A stretch of 64,000 nt of DNA, from positions 26,371 through 90,370 of the forward strand of contig MPUH01000174.1 of assembly GCA_001970955.1 (NCBI GenBank). The letters run 5' to 3'. This stretch comes from Stentor coeruleus (taxonomy: Eukaryota > Ciliophora > Heterotrichea > Heterotrichida > Stentoridae). Below the pieces are notes generated by a model that was not told the origin of the DNA, made no database searches, and was given only the letters and a program-made list of their open reading frames with translations. Made by a program: the position numbers and the translations under genes. Below, piece by piece: positions 27,550 through 38,769 of this stretch. Position 1 is the first letter of the stretch. Each line of letters opens with the position of its first letter.

Positions 27550-29363
27550 TTGAATGTAAATTTTATAGAATATTAGAAATAGTTAGAAAAAATAAGCTTA
27601 TAATGGAAAATGGGTTTGGAAATAGGCATGATGTGATAGAATTGTTGGTTTTAGTATATGGATTTTGTGGATGGTTTGGAAATATATAAGAATTATGGGC
27701 TAAGGATATGTAAAACTAAAAACATTATATTTAGAAATTATAGGAATTATTTTTTCAAGAAACTTAATGCAGTTTATACTAAGATTTCAAAAATAATACT
27801 TATAATTTTTATCAAAAGATAAATTCATAGTCTCTCTTATAATTTGAAAAAGTGCATCTCATTCACTAAACTTGATAAAACTAAATTATAATACACTTAT
27901 TATTTAGATATCAAAAATTTATCTAAACCTTTTATCATATTTTTTCCTTTAAACTTAAATATTAACATAAAATTTATCATCTTATCTTTCGGAAATTGAA
28001 ATCTTCCAATATAATATTAGTCTCTACATATTATCTGTTAATAAAAGAATATTTAAATTCTATGGAAAATAGTCGGAAATAAAATATATGCAAAAAAAAG
28101 ATGATAGAGTAGCAAAGCTATAAAAAAAAACTTGATGAAAATATAGATCAGCATGTTAAAAGGGAAATGCAAAACCCTTTAGTTCTTTTACAGGTTTTGG
28201 CTCCGACTGGAATAATAGACAAAATTTATCAAAAACTTGCTATTGGTATTCCAGTATCTTAATATTACACAGACAAGCATTACTATCTTTGTACCCTTAT
28301 AAAAACTATTATTTTATATAAAAACCTATTATTTACCTTCATTCAGAAAATGCGATTGTCTTGCTATTGCTCATTTTTATTATACTACTCATCAAAAAGG
28401 AAATAAAGCTAAAGATGCATATTTCTCACAAGTAAACTTGTTGAAGCTAAATTAAAAAGTATACAAAAATGTGTTGTCAATACTTTAATCTCTGAGCTTA
28501 ATTGATGTATTCACAAAATCAAGAGTTGCTCTAGGACCTTTTGAAAGTAAAGCTAATAAGATAATCCAGTATTTAAACCGAGGTTACAATATCATGATTG
28601 AAGATATAATATTAAATTTCCTTACTGATGATAAAGTATTATCTGGCTAATCGGTTAGTAAAAATCCCTCATCCATATATCTCCAGCTCAACCCCATTCA
28701 TTATATTTCTCATCAATACATATTAAAATTCACTCTTTTTATTATATTTCTCACTCATATACACCTAAAAACCTCACCACCCTGTCATATCTTTACCCAT
28801 ATATTTTCACAACCCCTTTTGATATTCCTCATCCATATACTGATATTTTCTACATCCACATTTTTTGGGGCTCTTCTATAAATACACAATATTTTTGTAT
28901 GTAAACATAATATTAAGATAAGACATTATATTTTGTTATTTATAATCAAGATTAAAATAATAATAATTGTAATTTCATATTCCTCACTATTCAAATATGC
29001 AATTCTTTTAATTCTTCTATATATCTTATAAAATATGCATCCACAATATCAGCTACATTATTTATAAGATTTACTATAATTGATTTCAATAAATAATAAA
29101 CTACATAAAAAATGCTCTAAGATAAGAAATATTAATTTAACTCTTTTCCATTCTCCAATTCCAACATTATTACCTATAATAGTTCAAAATACCGATAGCC
29201 TAAAGGTATCCCATTAATTCAATAATCTCTAAAGCAAATACATCTACAAATTATTCTCTATCAATCCTAATCTAAATACCAGCTCTTTTAAAAAATCTAA
29301 AACACTCCATCAAATTTATACATTTTTATTATTTTTTGAAAGAAATATCGAAAAACTCTGAAC
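27550..29363. other. Long intergenic region with a possible dead gene
   Basis: 1.8 kb of AT-rich DNA. Only the stretch at 28088-28652 looks once-coding (listed separately). Around 28670-28860 the strand is T/C-rich with repeated 'TATTTCTCATCNATA'-like phrases. No RNA gene recognised. Confidence 0.5.
28088..28652 (+). pseudogene. Probable decayed gene, family unknown
   Basis: Coding-like segments occur in changing frames: NPLVLLQVLAPTGIIDKIY, then AHFYYTTHQKGNKAKDAYF, then SRVALGPFESKANKIIQYLN and IEDIILNFLTDDKVLSG before a TAA at about 28648-28650. Several stops and frame changes intervene and no 15-nt intron repairs them. I do not recognise the family. The amino-acid content is unlike random AT-rich translation, which is the only evidence for an old gene. 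Confidence 0.3.
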
Positions 29364-29723
29364 TTAATAATTTTTACTAACAATAAATTTTTTTGGCGCT
29401 TGAAGGACTCTGATAATTTTTTCAATATCCTCATATAATACATAATTTTCTATCAAAGCTTCTTTGTATAATGAAATCCATTCATTATACTGTGACGAGG
29501 TTATCTCTAAATGCATATGAGTTTCCATAAGACCTTCCATAGAATATCGATTCTGTGCACCTAGGCTCATTTCAAGTTGACTTATAAGCATAGCTTGGAT
29601 ATGAGGAAAATTCTCTGGGGTAAGAAATTGGTTAATTTTTTCTGATTGTAAGGCTTTACTGTAAAAATTATTGAGAACTTCATTCCAAAAAGACATTCCT
29701 CCGTATTTATGATAGAGATTCAT
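29364..29723 (-). CDS. Truncated (2-on-2) hemoglobin
   Basis: 119 residues, the normal length for group I truncated hemoglobins such as that of Paramecium. The opening LYHKYGGMSFWNEVLNNFY matches the family start (L-x-x-GG ... F-Y), giving Phe20 at B9 and Tyr21 at B10, the usual ligand-stabilising tyrosine. The proximal haem ligand is H69 in METHMHLEITSSQYNEW, equivalent to the 'EVHANMGVS' segment of ciliate globins. It should bind oxygen or NO in the cytosol. A 15-nt intron-like sequence (GTAAAAATTATTAAG) overlaps the stop codon and would give a slightly longer tail if spliced; I keep the simple stop. Confidence 0.88.
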   Translation of the reverse strand: MNLYHKYGGMSFWNEVLNNFYSKALQSEKINQFLTPENFPHIQAMLISQLEMSLGAQNRYSMEGLMETHMHLEITSSQYNEWISLYKEALIENYVLYEDIEKIIRVLQAPKKFIVSKNY

Positions 29724-31531
29724 ATGTTAATTATTAGGAATCACCATTTCTAACTCTATAATGAATGTATCAATATTGAAGCAAATATTTTTATATAAGT
29801 TCTTAAAAGTGTATTTGTGGTAATATTGCAATAATTGCGGATATAAGCTTATGTGATTGCTTAGATCATAAAATTATGATTTAGTTGAAGATTTTATATG
29901 ATTATAGATGTGTGGAAATTTAAGGAAATTTCCTAGGATAATAATAAAAGAAATTATATTCGCTTTGAGGTAATTATTTATGGGTTAAGAGTATTTTTTG
30001 GATTCTTTTGAAATGATTATTGTAAGCATTAGAGTTAAATGTTATGGTAATACCATTTTATGTTTGTGAACCGTTTTCTTATTGATTTCATATTTTGAAT
30101 ATAATTTTATATCAAATATTTAATCTTATTTTAAATTCTTTACTGCTGTGTAATTAAAATGTTTTATGTATTTTTGCTGCATAATTTGTTGTGGAAAGTG
30201 TTCTTCATTATTAATAACACATTATTTTTTAATACTATTCCCTTAGAACTACTAAACACTCTTCATTTAAATCATAAACGAAAAACTATCATATTAAAAT
30301 TAAAACAGTCTTATAGCGTTAAAAAATATCATATTGCAATTAAAAATATCCTAAAACATTAAAAAATATGCCAGCCCAAAACAACAAAAGTCTTAAGCTT
30401 CTGTTTCGACAAGATCTGTTTATTAAGTTAAGACATTAACCTATAAACTCGGCTTTTTTACAAAAAAACTTATCTTTTAATATATATTTTGGGACTTTCT
30501 TTTCTGGATTCTAAGTGTTTGAAGACTTCAATATTTTCTCCAATCTCTCTTGTCCTTTTCACTATTCAGAAAATATTTTTCATATTCAGAAGAGGAAATA
30601 ACGAGGAAGATTTTTTTGCTATTTTTTAGCTTTAAACATCACTAAAAATATAGCACTGAAGATGGAATTTGATCAAGATAAGAATTATAAAGCCCTAAGT
30701 TAATACATTGATATATTAACTTGTTTTTTTCATTATAGTTTTGGTTAATTTTGTAGATAATGTGGCATTTCTGTGTATGCTAATGTTAATTTGATTTTTG
30801 ATATATCATTGCGCTAATTGTCACTAATTGGCCACACGACCTCTGGTCTTAACGAATCTCAGTGGATAAGCATCTTAGAATTTTGTGCCAAAAAGAAATC
30901 TCTCCATAAAATTTGCATAGGAGTTCATGCTTCTAGTCAGACCTGATAGAATTGCTCCTGGATTACTCAAGCCCTTTAAAGCTTCCGGAAATACCCAGTA
31001 GACAGGTTACCCACTACATTGCAATCAATTAGCCCTTAAACCATATCGTAATCCTCCATATAAAATAATAATATGCATTATTTTGTATAAATAATCAACT
31101 TGAGATATTTAGGATACTAGGATTAAGTTTATTTCAGGCTTATTTTTTAGTAAAGGAAGGTCTTCAAATACAAAATATTTTAGTTTTTTGGAAAGGGTTA
31201 AAAGGATGGCTATTGGATGTATGAGAATTATATAGTTTGAGTATTTAGGAATTGGATGAGTCTATATAAGTAAATATGTGATTCTTTTTTCTCTTTATGC
31301 TAACTTTAACTTTTGGAAGAAGTTCTAGATCGAAGTACTCGATTATATATCAAGGACTTTGGATTATCATATGCTTATTTTTATTAGAAAAAATAGTTTA
31401 ATGATTTAGTGATATATTATTAGATTGTGGAGATTATTATAATGAATATTGGAAGCTATATTAATTTATAATTTTATGTATAAGGGATAAGAGTGGTTTT
31501 ATATTTAAGCTAATTAACTTAATTCTTCTAC
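29724..31531. other. Long intergenic region holding a structured element
   Basis: 1.8 kb without a protein gene. Small open frames are AT-rich noise. The exception is a more GC-rich island at 30811-31035, described separately as a candidate RNA gene. Confidence 0.5.
30811..31035. ncRNA. Candidate structured non-coding RNA, 225 bp
   Basis: This island has visibly higher GC than its surroundings and no open frame. Its ends pair: GCGCTAATTG at 30811-30820 is complementary to CAATTAGCCC at 31026-31035 with one mismatch in ten, as in a closing helix. Internal inverted repeats include GACC-TCT-GGTC near 30838 and GCAT...ATGC near 30920. On the minus strand the segments GGAAGCTTTAAAGGGCTTGAG and AGGTCTGACTAG vaguely recall RNase P/MRP or SRP RNA elements, but no complete signature is present. 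Strand is undecided and there is no clear pol III T-run. Family unknown. Confidence 0.4.
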
Positions 31532-32326
31532 TTAGGACATAAAAAGTATAACCAGCATTCCAATATACCCCAAACTAATTGAAGCTCCAATAAAATGCGT
31601 GATTGTCCTATCATTAACCGGCTGTAGTAATCGATTATTACCATTTCCCCCAGCATAATCCATTTTCTCACTCCATAAGCTTCTAAAAAACCTCAACTGT
31701 TCTGGGCTTATAGTCCGAATCTTAGTATCAAGCATCCAAAATACATTTTCAGTACAAGGAGGAGTAGTCAATGACCCTGAAAACTGTAAATAATCTTTAA
31801 TCTGTAAAGTATTAAAAGCTTCAGCTAAGGTTATAATAACATGATTTTCTCTAGATTCAATAACCTTATTTATAAACGAATTGTAAGCATTATTTTCAAC
31901 TCTAAATAATACACCAAAAACTACAAAGTTATATCTTTGGTCTTTGTCTTGCATAACAATATGCATTTCCAAATCAAACTGCTGACCGTTTATAAAGTTT
32001 TCTGAAGGTGAATGAAAGTGAAAATTTATAAGATTTGTTGATAATACTGGGAGATTGCCTTGCATCATGTTCATTTCCCCAAAAGTTCCTACGAATTTAT
32101 ACCCCCCAGCATCTTGGTTTGCTTGCAAAGGGTTTTCAGTCATTTGAAAGTGAATCCAAGAGTATTCTGGCTCGTTTGAAAAGACCCGGACTGTTGAGTT
32201 TACGTCAATGTTTATTGGAGTTTGCTTAGTCCCGGTGCTGCAAAGACCTGGCCAATCTGTGCCACTAAATTTGTAGTCCCATGATAAGACCAGACTTGGT
32301 ACGAAGATCAGTAGGAGTTTTATCAT
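31532..32326 (-). CDS. Secreted or membrane alpha-carbonic anhydrase
   Basis: 264 residues. A signal peptide (MIKLLLIFVPSLVLS) is followed by an alpha-CA domain: QTPINI, zinc ligands H103 and H105 in NFHFHSPSEN and H122 in LEMHIVM, and the active-site wall GSLTTPPC. C29 and the Cys of TTPPC can form the family's disulfide. All three zinc histidines are present, so CO2 hydration is expected, outside the cell or in a vesicle. I do not see a histidine at the usual proton-shuttle place (NPLQANQDAGG), so turnover may be lower. The last 20 residues (SISLGYIGMLVILFMS) are hydrophobic, suggesting a membrane anchor or GPI signal. Confidence 0.93.
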   Translation of the reverse strand: MIKLLLIFVPSLVLSWDYKFSGTDWPGLCSTGTKQTPINIDVNSTVRVFSNEPEYSWIHFQMTENPLQANQDAGGYKFVGTFGEMNMMQGNLPVLSTNLINFHFHSPSENFINGQQFDLEMHIVMQDKDQRYNFVVFGVLFRVENNAYNSFINKVIESRENHVIITLAEAFNTLQIKDYLQFSGSLTTPPCTENVFWMLDTKIRTISPEQLRFFRSLWSEKMDYAGGNGNNRLLQPVNDRTITHFIGASISLGYIGMLVILFMS

Positions 32327-33317
32327 AATATTATAAACACTGAGACAAATTATGCTTGCATATTATGCTCACAAAGCATTCGTGTATAAATTATGGTGAA
32401 ATATGTGCAGGTGATTTAATTGGGAAAAAAAACATTATAAATATTATGTGAATCTAAAGATAAAGTTTTGGAATAAAAAAGATTGTGGGTACTGGCCTTG
32501 CTTGGAGAATTTAAGGTATAGAAAATTTATGTATTTTTTTCGATTGATTTTTAGTGTATATGGAAAATATCTTATAATAAAATTATATAGCTTATCACAA
32601 ATAAGATCAAATATCGATAAAAGTATTGACAGAAAAATATTTTTTGATAGTAAAACATAATAACTACATATAATTAAAAGTTAAAGCTGATTTTATGATA
32701 TTTTTCATGTTGTGAAGTAAAAATAGTAAGCATTGTTTGATAAAAAGTATGATTTTTTTATCAGTAATCAAGTTAATTTTGGATATATTTATGTGAATGA
32801 TTAATGAAATACCATTTATCCTTTCGAAATTTAATTCATTGATAAAAATAACTGTATTACGCTTTCATATTTATTTTCATAGACAGAAGAATAAATTTAT
32901 CTTTGAGTATTATAGTTTATCAGACAATTAATCTACATGCTATAGACACGCCATTTCATCGATATTTAAAAAAATTCTCAATCCCTATCATAATAATGAC
33001 TTAAATAAAATTTATGCCTTTCATAAATTATCATATAAAGAAAAGGATTTTGAAAAATAAAAAATTTATTAATATCTTAATGAAGTATAAACAATAGGTT
33101 AAGTACCTTGAATAGATGATAAATATTTCCTTCAATGATTAATAAATAGTATAAACTTAATATATATAAATTTTAATTTTAGTAGACTTCTGTTTAATCT
33201 AACATCATTGACAGGGTTAAAAATACTTCAATCCTATAAAATTTTATAAAAACCATATATAAAATCTTCATATTATCACCATAAACTTTTCATATTACTA
33301 AAAGTTCTATTGATTAA
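32327..33317. other. AT-rich intergenic region
   Basis: About 1 kb with nothing recognised on either strand. A short plus-strand frame at 32448-32660 has AT-noise composition. Confidence 0.5.
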
Positions 33318-34769
33318 CTAAAGTTTAGGATACTGCGCCTTTATCTGCTCTACTGCTTTTTTTGCAAGATCATTCTGCCCTTCTCTATTCATAAACAAAA
33401 ACTGGGGAATTACTGGTCCTTTATACCCTAATTTTTTTTTAATTCCATCAATATCAACTTTCATATTCAAAATCCTTAAATACTCAGGTAAAAGTAAATG
33501 CCCAACATAGTTCCAAGGATATTCACCAAAATGATTTCTCATTTTTTTTTCATCTTCAATTCCTTTTCTCATTTCTCCCTCAGTAATATTTAATATTCCT
33601 TTAAACCACCTAATAGCAATTTCGCTTTGTAAATCTCCTCTACCTGGAGCTCCTGTCATCAATAAACCAACAAAAGCTAAACCTGGTATATCAGGATGAA
33701 GAACAAGCCTATAAATACTAAGTGCAGAATCTTTATTTTCAGGTTTATATTCAATTGTGCTTTTTATAGACTCAGATAAAAAATCTAAATTTGTTTCATA
33801 TCCCATACATAAAACAATAACATCAGCTTCGATTTTTGACCCATCTTCTAAGACAACTCCATCTTTGTATAGATCCACAGCTTTTCCTTTAATAAGTGTA
33901 ATTTTTTTATTTTTTATAGCTTCATTGTAGTCGTCTGATTGTATTACAGTAGGGAAAATATTATTTTTAGCTTCTTCTTGGCTTATATGCCATTCAGGTG
34001 CTAATGTTCCAGGATTCCCATGGCTTTTGATTGTTATTGAGTTAACTTTTTCGATTAAAGATAAAGACAAAGGAAATTTCATTGATTCTCTAAGCACAGA
34101 CGGATTATAGATAAAAAAATCAGTTGGAAGTCCTTTAGCGAATCTTTTATTATATATATATTTTCTTTTATAAATCTGAGTAACTTTCGCCCCAACTTTT
34201 AAAGCTTCAAGAGATATATCGCAGCCTGTAAAGCTCCTACCTATACAAACTACTTTTTTTCCTGCTAAAACTGAAGGTTCTCTATAAAATCCTCCTTTTA
34301 AAATCAGTCCTTTAAATTTTTCCGTATTTCTAAACTGACTAGATTCTTTCGAAAGCTTCCCAGTAGCTACAATAACATAAGAAAATATTTTTTCTCTTAT
34401 TTCATAATGATTTTTCCAGCGAACTAAAAAATAATTATCGATTTTTTCAACATGTAAAACTTCACAATTATGATGAATACAAGAAGCAAGATGGTGTTTT
34501 TGGATATAACTATCAAGATAATCCATAACTTGAGAAACTGAAGGATAAGCAGGATCTTCAGATGGCCATAAATGATCTGAATATGAGAATAAATATTTAC
34601 TTCCATTTGTATGAAGAGAGTCCCAAACACCAATTTGCTCAGGTAGACCATTCCAAACACCACCTATTCTAGAGGTTTTGTTTAGGACAAATGGTTTGAG
34701 GTTATGGTCTAGACAGGTTTTAGCTGCAGAAATGCCAAAGTACCCAGCACCGATTATACAAACCTCCAT
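33318..34769 (-). CDS. Flavin-containing monooxygenase (FMO-like)
   Basis: 483 residues. The N-terminal FAD dinucleotide fold is VCIIGAGYFGISAAK (GxGxxG), and the second, NADPH-type fold is VVCIGRSFTGCDISLEA. Between them lies the conserved 'YVIVATGKLS', and the late 'VIVLCMGYETNLDFL' matches the FMO ATGY-like motif. The family oxygenates soft N or S atoms of small molecules with NADPH and O2. The FMO fingerprint FxGxxxHxxxY is modified (FKGLILKGGFYREPS), so the enzyme is divergent; a Baeyer-Villiger-type or dehydrogenase role is possible. No signal peptide or membrane anchor is seen. Confidence 0.88.
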   Translation of the reverse strand: MEVCIIGAGYFGISAAKTCLDHNLKPFVLNKTSRIGGVWNGLPEQIGVWDSLHTNGSKYLFSYSDHLWPSEDPAYPSVSQVMDYLDSYIQKHHLASCIHHNCEVLHVEKIDNYFLVRWKNHYEIREKIFSYVIVATGKLSKESSQFRNTEKFKGLILKGGFYREPSVLAGKKVVCIGRSFTGCDISLEALKVGAKVTQIYKRKYIYNKRFAKGLPTDFFIYNPSVLRESMKFPLSLSLIEKVNSITIKSHGNPGTLAPEWHISQEEAKNNIFPTVIQSDDYNEAIKNKKITLIKGKAVDLYKDGVVLEDGSKIEADVIVLCMGYETNLDFLSESIKSTIEYKPENKDSALSIYRLVLHPDIPGLAFVGLLMTGAPGRGDLQSEIAIRWFKGILNITEGEMRKGIEDEKKMRNHFGEYPWNYVGHLLLPEYLRILNMKVDIDGIKKKLGYKGPVIPQFLFMNREGQNDLAKKAVEQIKAQYPKL

Positions 34770-36995
34770 TTAAAATATAAAGCAATGGTTTTATATGGAA
34801 AAACAATGAATAATTTATTATAATGGGATTTCATTTTGAATAAGGTCGTATTATATATAAAGGCCCTAGGCTGAAAATTTTATTTGCATATGATTATGAA
34901 AAAGAAGTTTTTATGATTTAGCTTTAAATTTTATTATTGGTTTTTTAAGGGTTTATTGAAGATTTAATAATAAATTCTGTAATTTTGGCTTTTGTATTTA
35001 GAAAAGAGTATATATATGAGTTTATTATATCACGGATATGCTTATTATATAAATTCCATATAACTGTAATAGATAATTGACTTAAAGATTTATATTTCCA
35101 TTAAGAATGTTTATTAATTCTACCCTTAATACATCAAATTACTCTTATTAACAATTATTACATAATAAAACTTAGTAAAATTATATAATACAGAATAAGT
35201 ATTATTTATAAAAATAATTATCTGAGGTAATTATTAATATACAATTTTCAAAGCGTAATTTTTCAATTTCACCACATTAAAAGTTTCTAATATAAATAGT
35301 TTTTCTTTTTTAATAGAGCATCTCGCTTCTTGTTTTAAAATATCTTTATTTCAGCCGCTTTTAAATTTGCATTTTTTAATTTATATATGCTTCCTTGACA
35401 ATATAAATAGGCTTTCTGAAATAGATTTATTTTGTTTTACTTTAAAATTTTACTTTTTGTGTAATTTAATCCTTGCTTATTAAAATCTTCAATTTATGTT
35501 TTAGAACTTTTTAAGCTTCTTTGCAATTAGAAGTTTTCAATAATATTTTATTAATTTTCTTAAGCATCTTTGTCAATTCTTTATTCATGATGTCGGATTA
35601 TATAAATGAAGAAGAAACTAATAAGAATGATAAATCTTAAAAAATTCTTATTTCTAGACTTAAGGTCATTATAATTATTTTCTTGTATAGATTTTTATTT
35701 GAAATTCTGTAATAAAATTATAATTTTCTCTGGAGAATTTTTTGAAAGGAACTTGGATTATATTTTAAAATTGTTAAAGTTTTTTTTTTTCATAACATGA
35801 AATTATTCTTATAGGATGAGATAGATGGCTTGTGAATAGAATAAAAAAAGGATTGTTTTGTAAAATATTGATCTAAAGTCTTCTAAGATTTAAATTTTAG
35901 GTTTTTAAAAATAAATGATCTTGAAATTTTTTTTTCATTGGTTTAAAGGATGATAAATTAATTTTAGCTTTTGTTTTTGTAATCAAATATCAAAAAATAT
36001 CTTTTCTCGTATAACTCTTTGAAATCACATTTGCAATTTATAATATAAAACCCATAATTTATAAAAGGCGATTTTCCGTTAGAAATAAAGAATGGAATTA
36101 TATTCAAAAAATCAAAATATCTAGATTTGCATATAGCCTTAGTTTTCCAAATCTTTAATGCTTTTTGACTTTTATTTTAGATTAAATCCTGGACTAAAAT
36201 CAGTTTTGATTAAAATTTCAATTCAGAGTACGTCCACCACTTTACTATTTCAATAATTCATTTTTATGTAAATAATAGTTAACTAATCACTATAATAAGT
36301 TTATTATAATCTAAATAAAACAGACACAGAAAACTTTTGTTAATAATATTAATACTGTTGAATGCTTTGAAAAGTCTTAATTTTATTATATATAGGCTTT
36401 TGAATAATTTTCAAATATTTTTTAATCATATTTTTAATAAAATCCTATTCATCTCTACTAAATAATTAAAATATCTTATGTAATATGATATAAAAATAGA
36501 AACAGTAATAGACAAAATAAAGATATGATGGAGAAATTATTTTAAATTTAAATATGAGTTTGATGCTAAAATAGAAGAAAACATAAATATGTTATAAGTT
36601 TGATATAAATACAAGAAACAATATAAAATAAATTTTATGTTTAGTCTCGAGGATAAATGTGTGGAAATAAAAAGAAATGATATAAATGAATTATAAGTTG
36701 ATGTAGAAATTAAGAAAATCTAATAATTTTTAACAACATAATTCTTTCAATATCATATACAAGTTCTCATCTAACTTAGTTCTATGAGCTATTTTAATGT
36801 GTATCAATCAGCATGCCTTATTAGCAAAGATTAAAAACCAACCTTTCTTGAGTAAAAATATGGATATAATTGTATTCATATATTTACTAAAAGTTACTAC
36901 TTTAATTATTACCATTCAAAAATGTATTTATTATCCATATATAAACATATAAATAAACTAATTCACAGATATTTAATCCTATCTACATTCATAAT
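34770..36995. other. Long AT-rich intergenic region
   Basis: 2.2 kb, the longest gap in the window. Minus-strand sequence around 35330-35600 gives short coding-like pieces (KAYLYCQGSIYKLKNANLKA) with many stops, perhaps a very old TPR-type pseudogene, but I cannot support that. Nothing else recognised. Confidence 0.4.
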
Positions 36996-38138
36996 CTAAC
37001 TCTGAATTAATCTAACATGCATAAGCGCTCTAGGTATAAGTCCTTCACTCTGTAAACTTCCATCTCTAACCACTTTTGGAGGGAATCCTGACACAATCTC
37101 AATATTCTCAAACCCTTTAGTTTCCAAAAACAAATACAAAACATCAATTTTCGTGTCTTGTAAAAACCTTCTTTCAAGTTTTTCTCCAGAAGGAAGTCTA
37201 AAAGTTATCTGTGTAACATAAGGCCCAGCAGGTGGTTCTTCTCCAATCATCCTCTCTTTCTTATTCTTTTTTTCCTCCTCTTCCCTTATCCTCCTTTCCT
37301 CAGCTTGTCTTTGTTCATAAACCAATAACAATCTTTTACTTTCTTCTTCAGCTTTTCTAATTTCAATTTCTTCAGCTTCTCTTAATTCTCTTTCCTGCTG
37401 TTCTCTTATCATCCTATCTTGTATTTTCTGTACATCATCATTAATACTTTGATCTCCAATTCTGTTTATTAAAAAGTTTCTAAGTTGACTTTTACTAGGT
37501 GCCAAAGTTAATTTTTCAAGAGCTTCTGATGTAAAAGGATCAATCATGACAAATACTACAGCTTGATCATCTGAATATCGAGCTATAGTTAAAGACCCTT
37601 CTTCACTTGTAGCAAGATAAGCTAAAAATACATATGCTTGATTGATTAATGTTATGATTTCTGAAGAGCAAAGTACATTACGAAGAAATCTATCTCCTGT
37701 ATGTGCATGATGAACATAAATAAGTAAAAGTTTATTTTGGTTCAAAGCAATATTACACGCATCCTCATAAGGAATTAAAGATATATTAGGTCTGTTTTGT
37801 ATTTGTAAGTTTTCCAAATAGTTAATAAAAGGAGAACTTGGTGTAGTAGTAAAAAGCCCTGAAAACATATTTGAAATCGAGTTCCCAATCCAGGAAAAAA
37901 AACCTTCACTTTCTCGTTCGACAGGCACAACTTGAGGTCTTTCTACCCTTTGAGACCTTTCAACAACTTGAGGTCTATTTTCTACAATTGGAGGCCTTTG
38001 CTGAGTAAATCCCATAAAATCATTATACGCTGCAGATACATCCCAGTTATTTTTAGACAAATATGCAATAGCTATATCTACATCCCAATTCCCAGTAAAA
38101 GCACAAAAGTTCTGAACAGCTTCGTCGTGTTGTTCCAT
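36996..38138 (-). CDS. UBA-UAS-UBX protein, FAF/UBXD-type Cdc48 adaptor
   Basis: 380 residues in classical order. A UBA-like domain at about 5-45 (FCAFTGNWDVDIAIAYL, WDVSAAYNDFM) would bind ubiquitin. A UAS thioredoxin-like domain at about 110-230 includes NKLLLIYVHHAHTGDRF. A charged coiled coil follows at about 235-300 (REQQERELREAEEIEIRKAE). A C-terminal UBX domain at about 300-380 (GPYVTQITFRLPSGEKLERR) should dock on p97/Cdc48. The usual FPR loop of UBX reads GFPPKV here, so the Arg contact is changed. FAF1/FAF2/UBXD7 relatives deliver ubiquitinated clients to Cdc48. I see no membrane hairpin like that of FAF2. It lies 37 bp upstream of the secreted-protein gene on the same strand block. 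Confidence 0.9.
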   Translation of the reverse strand: MEQHDEAVQNFCAFTGNWDVDIAIAYLSKNNWDVSAAYNDFMGFTQQRPPIVENRPQVVERSQRVERPQVVPVERESEGFFSWIGNSISNMFSGLFTTTPSSPFINYLENLQIQNRPNISLIPYEDACNIALNQNKLLLIYVHHAHTGDRFLRNVLCSSEIITLINQAYVFLAYLATSEEGSLTIARYSDDQAVVFVMIDPFTSEALEKLTLAPSKSQLRNFLINRIGDQSINDDVQKIQDRMIREQQERELREAEEIEIRKAEEESKRLLLVYEQRQAEERRIREEEEKKNKKERMIGEEPPAGPYVTQITFRLPSGEKLERRFLQDTKIDVLYLFLETKGFENIEIVSGFPPKVVRDGSLQSEGLIPRALMHVRLIQS

Positions 38139-38175
38139 TTATATAAAATCCTAATTTTTAAGCTGAATTTCTTAA

Positions 38176-38727
38176 CTAAGCCGATATTATAATCCCTGAT
38201 CCACTAATTTTAGCTAACAAAGCTCCAATGTTAAAGCCGAGATCAAACATTTTCCCTTTAGTGAAAGACTCAACAATTGATTTTAGCTCAAAAGTTATGT
38301 CAATTCCGTTTAAAGCGAAGAATTTCTTATCAAAAACTTCAGCTGTTGTTGGGAACTCAAGGGCTTTTATAGCGTGGTGCATTCTCAAATAGTCTCTTTG
38401 GCCTTGATTTGAGCATTCAGTCAGAGTATTTGGGATTTCTTGTAAAGTCACACTAAGTCCTTTAAGAGCTTTTTTTATACTTTTAGTTTTGAAATTGTCC
38501 ATATCTTTAACAAAGCTTTCAAGGCCAATAATAACGTTTTCGTAGTTGATTGCACATGACATGAGCTCTTCTGGGGTTGAGTCCAAAGCAGCACCTGCAA
38601 CAAATCCTTCTATAGACCATTTTATTGGGCTTAAAGGCTCAGATGCTGAAAGATTTGTTGTCTTAGATCCAAAAAGAAGCCGTCCCTGGGTTATCAAAAG
38701 CACCGACAAAAGAAGAAAAGCTTTCAT
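38176..38727 (-). CDS. Secreted protein of unknown family
   Basis: 183 residues with a clear signal peptide (MKAFLLLSVLLITQG). The mature part is helical, with two cysteines (MSCAINYENV and LTECSNQG) that could form a disulfide. The amphipathic pattern (SIEGFVAGAALDSTPEELMS near the start, KGKMFDLGFNIGALLAK near the end) resembles small secreted or lysosomal proteins found as families in ciliates, but I cannot name a function. It shares a 42-bp divergent gap with the DnaJ gene. Confidence 0.7.
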   Translation of the reverse strand: MKAFLLLSVLLITQGRLLFGSKTTNLSASEPLSPIKWSIEGFVAGAALDSTPEELMSCAINYENVIIGLESFVKDMDNFKTKSIKKALKGLSVTLQEIPNTLTECSNQGQRDYLRMHHAIKALEFPTTAEVFDKKFFALNGIDITFELKSIVESFTKGKMFDLGFNIGALLAKISGSGIIISA

Positions 38728-38769
38728 ATTATATTCACCATATTCAGGACTAACCTTAAGGTTATTATT
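38728..38769. promoter_or_regulatory. 42-bp gap between divergent start codons
   Basis: Only 42 bp separate the start of the secreted-protein gene (minus) from the ATG of the DnaJ gene (plus). It must hold both transcription starts, or these lie inside the neighbouring coding sequence. No motif recognised. Confidence 0.45.
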
